Shown one piece after another: positions 1-8,995 of a stretch of 13,590 nt of DNA (positions within the stretch are counted from its first letter, which is position 1; every line of letters begins with the position of its first letter). The stretch is from Hirudo medicinalis (lineage: Eukaryota; Annelida; Clitellata; Hirudinida; Hirudinidae). Where the stretch lies: positions 7,989-21,578 of the forward strand of contig MPNW01000305.1 in assembly GCA_011800805.1 (NCBI GenBank), given 5' to 3'. The notes below the pieces were generated by a model. The model was not told the DNA's origin. It saw only the letters and a program-made list of their open reading frames with translations, and did no database searches. Made by a program: the position numbers and the translations under genes.

Positions 1-334
1 GGCATCCGCTTGCTCATTTCCAGGAATTCCGACATGGGCAGACCAGTGTGACTTCTTTGCCTTTTTCTTGAAGCTCTGAAATAGTAGAAAGAATTCTGTA
101 AACATCGGGGTCGTTATAGGCATTGTTGCTTTCTTCCAAGTTCCTCAGAGAACTCAGGGAGTCAGTGAAAATGACTAAGTTAAGGATCTCCCCCTGGTAG
201 GATTCCTTCACGTGCAACAAGCAACTCTCGATGGCTGCTAGTTCCGTGGAGCAGATGCTGCTGTGACTTGAAGTTCTGATACTGAGCTTCAAATCTTTCT
301 GTGGGATGTGGGAAGAATGCCCTGACGTAGCTTC
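1..334 (-). pseudogene. RNase H domain fragment of a Jockey-type non-LTR retrotransposon (broken)
   Basis: Read on the minus strand from 334, an open frame begins EATSGHSSHIPQKDLKL and runs through STELAAIE and VIFTDSLSSL to about position 37. These match the RNase H domain that Jockey- and I-like retroelements carry behind their reverse transcriptase: the Glu of TELAAI and the Asp of FTDS sit where catalytic acidic residues are expected. The end of the domain, HVGIPGNEQADA with its conserved His and Asp, is encoded at about 36-1 in a different frame, so there is a small frameshift near 36-40 and the open frame ends in a stop instead. A stop lies directly upstream of EATSG, and the usual first FTDGS motif is not seen, so the copy is broken at both ends. 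It is cut by the window start. This is a dead fragment and not a host RNase H gene. The family assignment is from motifs; the clade is less certain. Confidence 0.8.
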
Positions 335-640
335 TTAAATAGCCAGTCAGGACAAAGGATGCATGCTTGGTAAGTCATCGCTGATAGGGTTAGGATCAGT
401 ACGTGATTATGATGGATGTGCGATCCTACAATGGAAAATCCAAGAAAAGGTCACGATTATAATATTTTAAAATCTGGGTTGGCTCCAAAAAAATTGCTGG
501 GCTCTTGCCCCCATGCTCCCTTCCCCTTGGCGGCCATGTTTACACATCCAACTGCAATTTGCAATAATTTGTTCAGTTGTATTCAATTGTCAGGTGTTCT
601 TTTGTCTTGTATTCAATTGTCCTGTGTGCTATTATCATTT
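335..640. other. Intergenic region without a recognisable gene
   Basis: No coding segment with recognisable protein similarity is seen on either strand. A 77-codon open frame at 416-649 contains a short repeated CIQLS peptide, which only reflects the DNA repeat at 577-621. The region separates the retroelement fragment from the probable MFSD1 promoter. Confidence 0.6.
574..633. repeat. Short 30-bp tandem duplication
   Basis: The 15-mer TTGTATTCAATTGTC occurs exactly at 577-591 and again at 607-621, with partly matching bases on both sides. The spacing is 30 bp, which fits one imperfect tandem duplication. It lies just upstream of the GTCACGTGAC box. No function can be inferred. Confidence 0.7.
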
Positions 641-650
641 GTCACGTGAC
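641..650. promoter_or_regulatory. Perfect CLEAR/E-box palindrome upstream of MFSD1
   Basis: The sequence is GTCACGTGAC, a full 10-bp palindrome with a CACGTG E-box core. This is exactly the published CLEAR consensus bound by TFEB, TFE3 and MITF, which drive lysosomal genes in vertebrates; related factors (HLH-30 in nematodes, Mitf in flies) act in invertebrates. It lies about 245 bp upstream of the start codon of a lysosomal membrane transporter. The motif is seen directly. Binding and use are inferred from position and from the known lysosomal role of MFSD1. A chance occurrence or binding by another bHLH factor such as USF or Myc remains possible. Confidence 0.65.
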
Positions 651-894
651 CCAGGCATCTGAAGTTTTAGCGATATTTACGAGAGACATCAGTTTCTAAA
701 ATAAAATAATATTAAGTTTTTTGCTTATTTTATTTCACAAGTTAATATGTAAAAATAATTTAAAACATATTTTAAAAAATCGTGATTTTTTTGGAGATAC
801 CTCACATCACTTGCCCATATGATTTTTATTTACCTGTCGTGTGACTTTTTATCTGTAATTTTGTTTGCAAGATTTCTTAGATTGCGCGTTCGCA

Positions 895-2664
895 ATGGCT
901 GACTCGGAACGAGATCCTTTAAATGCAAATTATGATAACTCTTCTGAAGATGAAGGCTTGATGATTCCAAAGGGACCGCTAGCATGTGATCCGAGACGAT
1001 GGCTTCACAAATATGTTGTTTTATTTTTTATGTGTTTTCTGTCATTTGGTTAGTTACTCCAGTTTTTATGCGTTGTCTGAATAAATTTTATGATAATGAT
1101 TTGCTAGATTTAGGATTCGTTTGTTCTTATTTATTAAAATATATCTTACTGAGAAATTTAATTATTTTAGTTAGACTTTACATAATTTATTGTGTTAAAT
1201 AATATTTATGGGAGCATTAAAAAATGTGTGTAAAAAGTGTTTCCATATACAGTGTATAAATCTTCCATACTTTTAGGAAGCTATTTTTGCTATGATACTC
1301 CTGGAGCTCTGCAGGACACCATCATTCGAGATTTAGAACTGAGTACCTCTCAATATGTACTCTTCTATTCTTTGTATTCCTGGCCAAATGTGATTCTATG
1401 TTTCTTTGGAGGATTGCTCCTTGATAATGTATTTGGCATATGTTGGGGAACCATCATATTTTCTGTGATTGTAACCATTGGACAGGTGAATTAGTTGAAT
1501 TACTTTGTTATTATGTGTCATAAAACAATTTTTTAAAGTTTTACAGTTACACAGTTTTAAACAAATTTTTAAATTATTTTTTTTTTATAATTTCTTAGGT
1601 CGTTTTTGCAGCTGGTGCTCTGTTGAATATATTTTGGGTTATGTGTCTTGGGAGATTTATATTTGGGTAAATACATCGCAATTAGATTTAAACGAACTTT
1701 GTCATTTTGTGAATCTATTTAATGCTTTTTTTTTAAAGACTTGGTGGGGAGTCTTTAGCTGTGGCACAGAACTCTTATGCAGTTAATTGGTTTCAAGGAA
1801 AAGCTCTTAACATGGTCTTTGGCCTTCAATTAAGTTTTTCCAGAGTGGTTAGTGGCATTTATACTATATATGTATATATACACTATGACTGGATCATAAA
1901 GACTACATCATTTAATCCATTACTATTATTAATTGCCTGAATTTTTAGTCATATTTAAATAGTTTTCTCAAATATCATGTTATTTTTACTACACTTTTTA
2001 TTTATTTTATAGGGAAGTACTCTTGCAATGGTGTCAATGCAACCTATTTATGAATCAGTCAACAAGACCATTCACGGGCCTACATGTCTTGGCATTGCTC
2101 TCATGATAGGTTGATATTTTTTATTCGAGGACATTTTATGAGACTAATGCTATTTTTAATTGCAGGTGCATGTGTGTGTGTGTTCTCACTTTTTAATGCT
2201 TTCATCATGGGATTTTTTGATAAAAGGGCAAACAGAATTCTCAAGAAATCAGTTGGTCATTCTAAAGGTGAATTGAATGAGGTTAATTTTATGTATCACA
2301 AAGGTGACAATAATTTCTGTTATCCTCAGATGAAGGCATTCATCTTGGAGGGGTCACTCAATTCAATGCAACCTTTTGGGTTTTGTGTGGCATCTGCGTG
2401 GCTTATTATGTTGCTGTCTTTCCATTCATTAGTTTGGGATTGTAAGTGCTTCGTCTTTAAATTTATTAATAATAATAATAATATAATGTTATATTAATAA
2501 AATAATTATAATAATAATATTATTTTTATATTATTATTAATTATTATATAATTATTTATAACTATTTTATAATTATTTATAATTATTATATTATTATATA
2601 TATTATTATTATATAATATAATTATTAGAATAATTATTAGTAATAATTATATAATTGATAATAA

Positions 2665-2718
<54 letters not shown>

Positions 2719-2763
2719 ACTACCCCTTGCTTCAATGTGATNTAATTATATAATTGATAATAA

Positions 2764-2823
<60 letters not shown>

Positions 2824-4823
2824 ACTACCCCTTGCTTCAATGTGATCAAATTCTCATATGTTAACAACTTAAATTATTTGCTATTTAACAGTTTCAAATA
2901 AACCTGTTGTTCAACATTAATGAGTGGTCTTATTTTATAGGGTATTTTATGAAAATAAATATGCAATGAGTCATGATGAAGCCAGTTTAGTGAACAGGTT
3001 GAATTTTCTATTCTTTTAATGTTTTATCATTTTTTAAACGACTGATTTAATTTGTAGCCTGATTTATATTCTGGCTGCTGTGATCTCACCATTGACAGGA
3101 TTTTGCATAGATAGGACTGGAAGGAATGTGGCATGGATTATGATCGGTGTTACTTTTACTCTTCTTTGCCATGGCATGCTTGCATTCACTTTCATACCAC
3201 CATACATCCCAGTGGTAAGCAACAAACTTGGTGTCTTAAACTCTCGCTGACTTCTGCCTACATTTGGCTCTAATTTTGTATTAAAGGTCATCATAGGATT
3301 TGCTTATTCCATACTTGCCAGTGCGCTATGGCCTCTTGTGGCTCTAATCGTCCCTCAACACCAGATTGGAACAGCATACGGAGTGTAAGAATGTTTTTTT
3401 TTATTGTGAAATTAAATCATTTTATTCAGCTTCCTTGTGAAATTGTTTAAATGATAGTAATTGATCCAGATAGTGGAATGTCATTCCCTTATGACTAGCC
3501 CCTTACCCGATATATTTAATTTTCTGCTGTAATATTATGCTCTATGTTGTACATGTATTTTATTTGTTCGTTTGGTTAAGTAAAGTGTAAAGGATCCCAT
3601 AATGTTAAATGAATGAAGTTACCAAATGCATGCATATCCAGACATGTGCTTTTGGTGCAATAGATTCTCTAAATTGTCATTAATAATGTGCTGATATTTT
3701 ATTTTTCATCATAATATTTTTTTATATTAATTGCTCTGAAATCATATTGGCAAATCTGAATGGCATTTGATTACAAGTACTATAATATTAGTAAAATAGC
3801 ACTTACTACAATGTAGACGTTGGTAGCTGAGTGGTCAAGGCTTTCGCTTTGCTGCAGTTCCGTTAGGATTTCAATTCCTAGCCGCTCGCAAGAGTTTATA
3901 TAACTAATTACTGCAATGTTATAACTGTATGAATTTAAAGACCCAATAATATCTAAATAACATTTGCATCTTATATAGAATGCAGTCAATCCAAAATTTG
4001 GGAATTGCAATTGCTGTTTATGGAGCTGGAAAGATTGTTGATGCCAAGGGATATTTGCTGCTAGAAGTTTTTTTCCTCTTGACCTTGTGTGGTAAGTCGT
4101 AACATTAAAAGCAAATTCTTAAATTTCTTTTCCAATAATCTGATGTTTTATTTTAGTTGCCTTACTACTCACCATAGCATTGTATTTACTGGACAAGGCA
4201 CAAGGTATTTTTATGACAATTTTTGCATTTGTCTACTTTGGTATTTTTATTGATATCTTATTATTTCTTTAAAGATACTTTCACATTTAAAACATTCATT
4301 TTCAACTATGCAATATTTTCTCAGTTATTGTTCAACAATCGAATGCATATCATCATACTCTTAAATTAAACATGTATGAAATATAATCAAATAAATCAGT
4401 GTTACACTTGCTTTGTTTAATAAATCAGTGTTACACTCGCTTTATTTAATTCCAGATAATGATTTTCAGGATTTGATTTTTTTAAATTTTATTTTAAAGG
4501 TGGAAAATTGAATGCCTCATCAAAGGAAAGGAAACTGATAATAGATGTTAAGTGAGTGAACAATGTTACTTTCTGGAAATTTGGCTTGGTATTTCTAGGG
4601 CAGCTTACTAATTCAGTAAATTTAATAAATTCTAGAAGATTTTAAACGTGATTAATCAGATCTCTGTAATTATTTATACAGAGAAATTATACTATATGAA
4701 TGAAAATAAATTCTACTCTCATCTCAAATTTTATAAAGTATCTATAGCTTGTATGGATATTTATTTATATTTACTTAGTAAATTGTTTATATCTCCAGGG
4801 ATGAACCAGGGGAAATCAATTAA
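895..4823 (+). CDS. MFSD1: MFSD1, lysosomal major-facilitator dipeptide transporter, 14 exons
   Basis: In mammals MFSD1 is a lysosomal membrane transporter that exports dipeptides and is stabilised by GLMP. Coding exons: 895-1048, 1277-1485, 1599-1666, 1739-1847, 2013-2109, 2166-2267, 2330-2441, 2941-2997, 3058-3214, 3287-3384, 3979-4091, 4157-4204, 4500-4551, 4799-4823. All introns are GT-AG and all phases agree, giving 466 residues against about 465 in human. Conserved blocks in order include SYFCYDTPGALQ (53-64), YSWPNVILCFFGGLLLDNVFG, WGTIIFS, LGGESLAVAQNSYAVNWF, YYVAVFPFISLG, IGTAYG and MQSIQNLGIA, with twelve membrane helices expected from the family. Residues 18-23, EDEGLM, resemble an acidic dileucine lysosomal sorting signal. 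The ATG at 895 has G at -3 and +4, and an in-frame stop sits at 856. The stop used is TAA at 4821; reading through intron 13 would end at TGA 4553. The last exon is the least certain. Confidence 0.93.
2462..2846. repeat. AT-rich microsatellite with a block duplicated on both sides of an N
   Basis: Intron 7 of MFSD1 (2442-2940) is filled with AAT/ATT-type simple sequence from about 2462. Within it, 2644-2741 and 2743-2846 are near-identical copies. Both begin TAATTATATAATTGATA, pass through an ATT run and end TTGCTTCAATGTGAT. The copies differ only by two ATT units (98 versus 104 bp) and are separated by the single N at 2742. This looks like two contig ends covering the same locus that were joined without merging. 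A true tandem duplication is the less likely alternative. Confidence 0.85.
3813..3890 (+). repeat. tRNA-Ser-like SINE fragment in MFSD1 intron 10
   Basis: The stretch begins GTAGACG, close to the acceptor stem start of eukaryotic tRNA-Ser. It contains TAGCTGAGTGG (3824-3834), a good RNA polymerase III A box, followed by TCAAGGC. About 30 bases later comes GGATTTCAATTCC (3866-3878), a degraded B box, then a CGCTCGC-like end. The long variable arm of tRNA-Ser is absent, the T-loop has lost TTCGAAT, and extra bases sit before the A box, so this is not a working tRNA. A tRNA-derived SINE head or an old tRNA pseudogene fits best. No clear SINE body or target-site duplication was recognised. Confidence 0.6.
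4390..4447. repeat. 29-bp tandem duplication in MFSD1 intron 12
   Basis: Two 29-bp units, 4390-4418 and 4419-4447, both begin AATAAATCAGTGTTACACT and differ at two positions. The duplication lies inside intron 12 (4205-4499), which otherwise shows only AT-rich sequence. No function is suggested. Confidence 0.85.
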
Positions 4824-5410
4824 ACCAAGCAAGATGTGAAGAGACCCTGACAATATTCAGCCACTTTTTCTTCTGATCACTAGGAATCATTTAAACAAGA
4901 TGTAAAGAAGCCATGACAATTTTTTTTTAAATTAAAAAACTTTGTAATATTGACGATGTCATTAATTCAAAACCGTACAAAAATTTGTTACTTTTTTGTG
5001 CGCACTGAGTCTTACACACTCCAACTCATTAATAAAAATGTTTTAGAATTTTTATGCAGTTTAATTTTGGATACATTCTAATCTTGTCAATGTTATTTCT
5101 CCCAATTCAAGGGCATGGACATCCTTATCACATGTGATTTAGGCTAAAATACAAAAGGTCAGCCCTCCTAGTCTAATTTGATTTGCAAGATCCCCAATGC
5201 TTCACTTACAATTATGATTCCACATGATCTCATCTAATTCTAGTCTTGAAAAATGCCTGGTTTAACATTAGCACTCCTGTGCTAAACATCATTCATTGAC
5301 AGTTCTTGAATGGACTGAATCAGCAAACCAATGAGCCTCCTCTTCATAAAATTACTTCATGAAATAAATCTTATTATTCAAATTCAAGGCACATAAACAT
5401 GTTTAAATTA
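4824..5410. other. Shared 3' intergenic region between convergent MFSD1 and RNF25
   Basis: The stop codons of the two convergent genes are 4823 and 5418. The interval is AT-rich and shows no conserved coding segment on either strand. It should contain both 3' untranslated regions. A plus-strand AATAAA at 5031 is the best MFSD1 polyadenylation candidate; a second at 5363 is far downstream. Overlapping 3' ends between the two transcripts are possible but cannot be shown from sequence. Confidence 0.6.
5031..5036 (+). terminator. Candidate MFSD1 polyadenylation signal
   Basis: A canonical AATAAA lies about 208 bp after the proposed MFSD1 stop at 4821-4823. It would give a compact 3' untranslated region. 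In AT-rich DNA this hexamer is common by chance, so the call rests on position only. Confidence 0.45.
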
Positions 5411-5416
5411 TTTATT
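5411..5416 (-). terminator. Candidate RNF25 polyadenylation signal
   Basis: On the minus strand AATAAA begins two bases after the RNF25 stop codon (TAG at 5420-5418). If used, the 3' untranslated region would be only a few tens of bases. Position supports it, but no transcript evidence is available. Confidence 0.4.
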
Positions 5417-5417
5417 G

Positions 5418-6706
5418 CTACAAAGTAATGAGATATTTGTTCTTCTCTTCTTCCAAGTCAATAATTCCACCACGCTCTTTTTGTCTGAGAAACAATGCTT
5501 GCATGTCTTCTCTCATTTTCAGCATTTCTTTAGAAGGCACATATTTGAACTTGGGATCGTCTTTAAAATTTGAAGAAACTGCAGGAAATCTTGACAAGTC
5601 AGTTGTGAATGGCAAGCGGCAAATTGGACACGGCACCTGAATTTATTATGTTATTGGACTGTTACACCATTTGTGATCGACAACAAAACCCACAATATAG
5701 GGTAATTAATGTTACTGTAAGCAACTCAGATGATAAAATCATGATTTATAAATAATGTTTTAGTTCAAACTCACTGTGATATCAGTGGATTTCTCTGTCA
5801 CTCCCAGTTCTTTTTCAATATGGCTGTTGTAATCATAAAGACATCCAGCATGATAGTAGTGGCTACATGGGGATTTCACAATGTCAGGAGAATCTTCTTT
5901 AAACTCAGTTAGGCAAATCATACATTCCATTGAAGGGATGTTGTTATTTGTAAGACTCTCTCTCACAAACTGAAAGTATTGATGTGCTTCACATATAAAC
6001 AAATACTTAAATTAGTATATGAAAAAAAACCAAGCCACCTCAACCAAAGTATATATCATTGGGAAGCCAAATTGACCACTTGCTAGTTGAATCAAATCTG
6101 CATGGAGGCTAAAAAATATAAAAGCATTATTTAAAAATATAGAAAATAACTAAAACAGTCGAATTACAAACTTGATCAAATAGCTTTCTGATAATCCTCT
6201 TGGGCAAGTCAAGTAAAGCTTTGGCAAAACATCAGGATACTGATAAGCAATACATTTTGAGTAAATGCATTTAATGTTTAGCCAATAAGTGGACATACTT
6301 TTTCATCAGGTATAACAACTAGAACAACGGAGACCAGTTTTTTATCATTGTTTTCTCCTGTGGAAGGATGAACTTTGAACTTTATAGTGCACAGACCTTC
6401 GCTGTAAATTATAGCACAAGTTCAAAGCCTTTTTGCAGTGTTTTAATCATTAGTTTAAAAAAAAACACCAAAAGCCATTGTTTCAAGTTAAGAAAACATT
6501 TGCACCAACCTTGAATCTTCAATAACAATTTCATCCAAATAAATTTCCCTCAAGACAGCAATCTCTTCGATTAGATCACTAAATTAATAAAGCAAAGTAA
6601 TTGTGTATCTTACAAGAATTAAGAATAAATAAAAATAATGATATTTATACAATGCCATAAGCAAAGCATCAGGAGCCAAAAGATGTTCTAAAAGTACTGT
6701 GGTCAT
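5418..6706 (-). CDS. RNF25: RNF25, RWD-RING E3 ubiquitin ligase, 7 exons
   Basis: RNF25 is a cytosolic E3 ligase; in human cells it takes part with RNF14 and GCN1 in ubiquitin signalling at stalled ribosomes. Exons on the minus strand: 6706-6651, 6578-6510, 6401-6299, 6239-6172, 6108-6039, 5969-5775, 5636-5418. All introns are GT-AG with consistent phases, giving 259 residues. The RWD domain covers about residues 19-125, with VLREIYLDE, YPDVLPKLYL and CPRGLSES as landmarks. The RING-H2 finger has Cys138, Cys141, Cys157, His159, His162, Cys165, Cys190 and Cys193. The signature ERGGIIDLEEEKNKYLITL follows and the protein ends there. Human RNF25 has about 459 residues with a long low-complexity tail, so the tail is absent here or lies in exons I did not see. 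The first ATG at 6706 has an upstream in-frame stop. The short first exon is the least certain. Confidence 0.92.
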
Positions 6707-7434
6707 ATACAATCCGTTAACACATCAACATAAAATGCTACTTGTTTTGACTTACAGATGCCTTTACCAAATTCCAGCTTATGATTCAATGCTAAAAATT
6801 GCAGTTCAACATCTAGATATTTATTTCATTTACAAATTCTTATTTGATTAAATCAGGTCACTAAAGTTTATGAAAACCGCATCAAAGCTAAGCTCGTTGA
6901 AAACTTTGCAGGATTCACAAAAATAACCTGTTATGCCTTGCTACATCGGGAATATACGACGCACATGCCATAGTCCTCTGCCCAACTATTAAAATTTAAT
7001 ACTTGAACTTATGATAACTACACCAATGCAGTTAGTGCCTAAAACATCCAAAACCAAAATCTAAAACTCTTGGAACAAAACCATGATCATTTAAAAAATT
7101 CTTTTAAATTTCAAATATAATTTCAAAGCTTAATTTATGAAATTTAGAGTTACGCACACAATGTTTTCAATTTTTTTAACCAAGTGGCAAGAATGCCGCA
7201 GCAGCACAAAATAAGAGGTCTTGCTAATTGACTACTCCATGTTGAACTAATTAAATCAAAAATTTAATATTGGCGACCTCCAAACAGGAATATCTAAAAT
7301 TGTCTAAAATAAATTTTTATTCATAATCCAAAATCCGGAAAGCTTGGAGCTCGTTATAGGATCTTATAAAATCGGGGTCAATCGAAGAGAACCCATAACG
7401 GAAAACCAAAAAGGCGAAATTTTGAGTTAATAAC
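6707..7434. other. Region upstream of RNF25, no confident gene
   Basis: This should contain the RNF25 promoter on the minus strand, but no clear element was recognised. On the plus strand a 39-codon open stretch at 6857-6973 follows a good acceptor-like TTAAATCAG and reads KVYENRIKAKLVENF and onward, ending in TAG at 6971. I do not recognise the protein and could not connect it to other exons, so it is not called as a gene. The rest is AT-rich and featureless. Confidence 0.5.
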
Positions 7435-7480
7435 TAGAGATGGGAAAGAACCCGAATCTAGTTCTAAAGAACAGAACTAG
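7435..7480. mobile_element. Possible hAT-like transposon end
   Basis: TAGAGATGGG at 7435-7444 resembles the terminal bases of many animal hAT elements, which often begin with a pyrimidine-AG-x-GATGGG pattern. It is followed at 7458-7480 by a perfect 8-bp inverted repeat, CTAGTTCT and AGAACTAG, around a 7-bp spacer. No partner end or 8-bp target duplication was found in the window, so this is a weak call. It could be a solitary end or chance. Confidence 0.25.
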
Positions 7481-7566
7481 AACTCAACATTTTATAATTA
7501 AATGATTATCGCGATTTTTAATGTAAAAACCGAAATTTAAAATTTCCGACGACGCCTAATGAGATC

Positions 7567-8995
7567 ATGAATATTGTTACTCAAATGAAGACATATCATA
7601 GCTGTGGCCTTGACGCAATTGATCCGATCTCAATTCCGTGTATAGCTCAGGTATTGTCAGACTTAATTAATTATTCCTTGTCCTCGGGTACGTTCCCCGA
7701 ACAGTCGAAATCTGCCAAAGTAATTCCAATCCACAAGTCTGACAATATATGATCTCCAACTACAAACCTATCTCAATCTTAAACAATTTTCAAAATTCTT
7801 TGAGAAAGTAATGCATGCGAGACTCAACAAATACCTCAGTAAATTGTCCATGATTTCTGATGGCCAATTCGGATTCAGAAAATGTCACTCAACTTCTATG
7901 GAAATGATACACCTACACACCAAGATTGTTAAATCAATTGATCAAAATCAATTTTCCATAGGCGGATTCCTGGACTTGGCAATGGCATTCGACACTGTCA
8001 ATCATGCCGTTCTTTTAAGAAAATTGGAGTATTATGGGGTCAGGGACATCGCCTTGGAATGGTTCAAAAGCTACTTATCAAATAGAACAAAACAAGTTCA
8101 TTCATGGAATTCGACATCGCTAGTTCAAAATATCACCTGTGGCGTTCCCCAAGGCTCCATTCTGGGTCCACTTCATTTCATTATTTACATTAAATGACTT
8201 GTGACATGCTTCAGAGTTCTTCGATATCATTTTATTTGCTGATGACACTAATTTGTTCTGTTCGGACGATAATCTGCAAACTTTGTTTTTATTAAATTTT
8301 TAATATTAATATTAACTTGAGCATCGTGTTTGATTGGTTCTGAGCAAATAAACTTTCTCTGAATTTAAAATGACCAATTGCATCTTATTTCACCATAGAA
8401 CTAATCCCGTCTTTGATGTTTCGCTTTCTCTAAATGGTATTATTATTAATCGTGTTCCAAAATGTAGATTCTTAGGTGTTTGGCTGGATGAACATATAAA
8501 TTGATCTGATCACATTAATTACGCCTTGTCCAAAATTGCAAAAGTTTATTATATTTTGTTATATTGCACGCTTATTTATCCTTTTTTTAATCATATTGTA
8601 ATATTGTGTGGGCATCCAATTATACTTCAAGGTTAAATTCTCTTCACACATCACATCACAGAAACGGTCTATTCCTATCCTCTTTAATATTCCTCCTTCG
8701 TCATCCTCCAAGCCATCCTTTTACGAAAATATTTTAAATATTTACCAAATAAATGATTTTCTGACTGCCATCTTCATGTTCAAATATGCCAATAATCTAT
8801 TGCTTCTAAAAAATGTTTACACGTTCATCAGATATTCATTCTTGTGGTTTGCGATTTTGGGACAAATATAGACCTGAAGCTTCTCGTACCAAGCTCAAAC
8901 AAATTTCATTGAAATGCATTGAAATGTTCTGGTCCTCGCATATTTTCTTCGATTTCTTGCCACCATTATATCATCTGAGTCCATATCCATATTCA
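7567..8995 (+). pseudogene. Decayed Jockey/CR1-like non-LTR reverse transcriptase
   Basis: Pieces in different frames spell a non-LTR reverse transcriptase. In order they are CGLDAIDPISIP with VIPIHKSD (7567-7749), NYKPISIL (about 7757-7780), FEKVMHARLNKYL then QFGFRKCHSTS (7800-7885), motif A LDLAMAFDTVNHAVLLRKLEYYG, motif B GVPQGSILGPL (8142-8174), catalytic FADDTNL near 8235-8252, and CRFLGVWLDEHI (8466 onward). C-terminal KQISLKCIEMF is also present. At least three frameshifts and several stops break it, and the upstream apurinic-endonuclease half is missing, so it is a 5'-truncated dead copy. The GFRKCHST and FDTVNH wording fits the Jockey/CR1/Rex group. Positions 8996-9145 carry only AT-rich sequence, perhaps its 3' untranslated tail. 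Confidence 0.85.

Noticed and set aside
865..894. Upstream TTG start for MFSD1 adding ten residues
   Set aside because: Animal genes rarely start at TTG, and the ATG at 895 has a good context and fits the family length.
2268..2329. Reading straight through intron 6 of MFSD1, as the open frame allows
   Set aside because: Splicing AAAG|GTGAAT to CTCAG gives the conserved YYVAVFPFISLG in frame, while read-through gives an unrelated sequence.
2667..2820. CRISPR-like array
   Set aside because: The repeats are ATT microsatellite runs in one duplicated block in a eukaryotic intron, without spacers.
3813..3890. A functional tRNA-Ser gene
   Set aside because: The T-loop is degraded, the variable arm is missing and the stems do not pair well.
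5428..5640. Plus-strand 70-codon open frame over RNF25
   Set aside because: It is antisense to the last RNF25 exon, whose minus-strand translation is strongly conserved.
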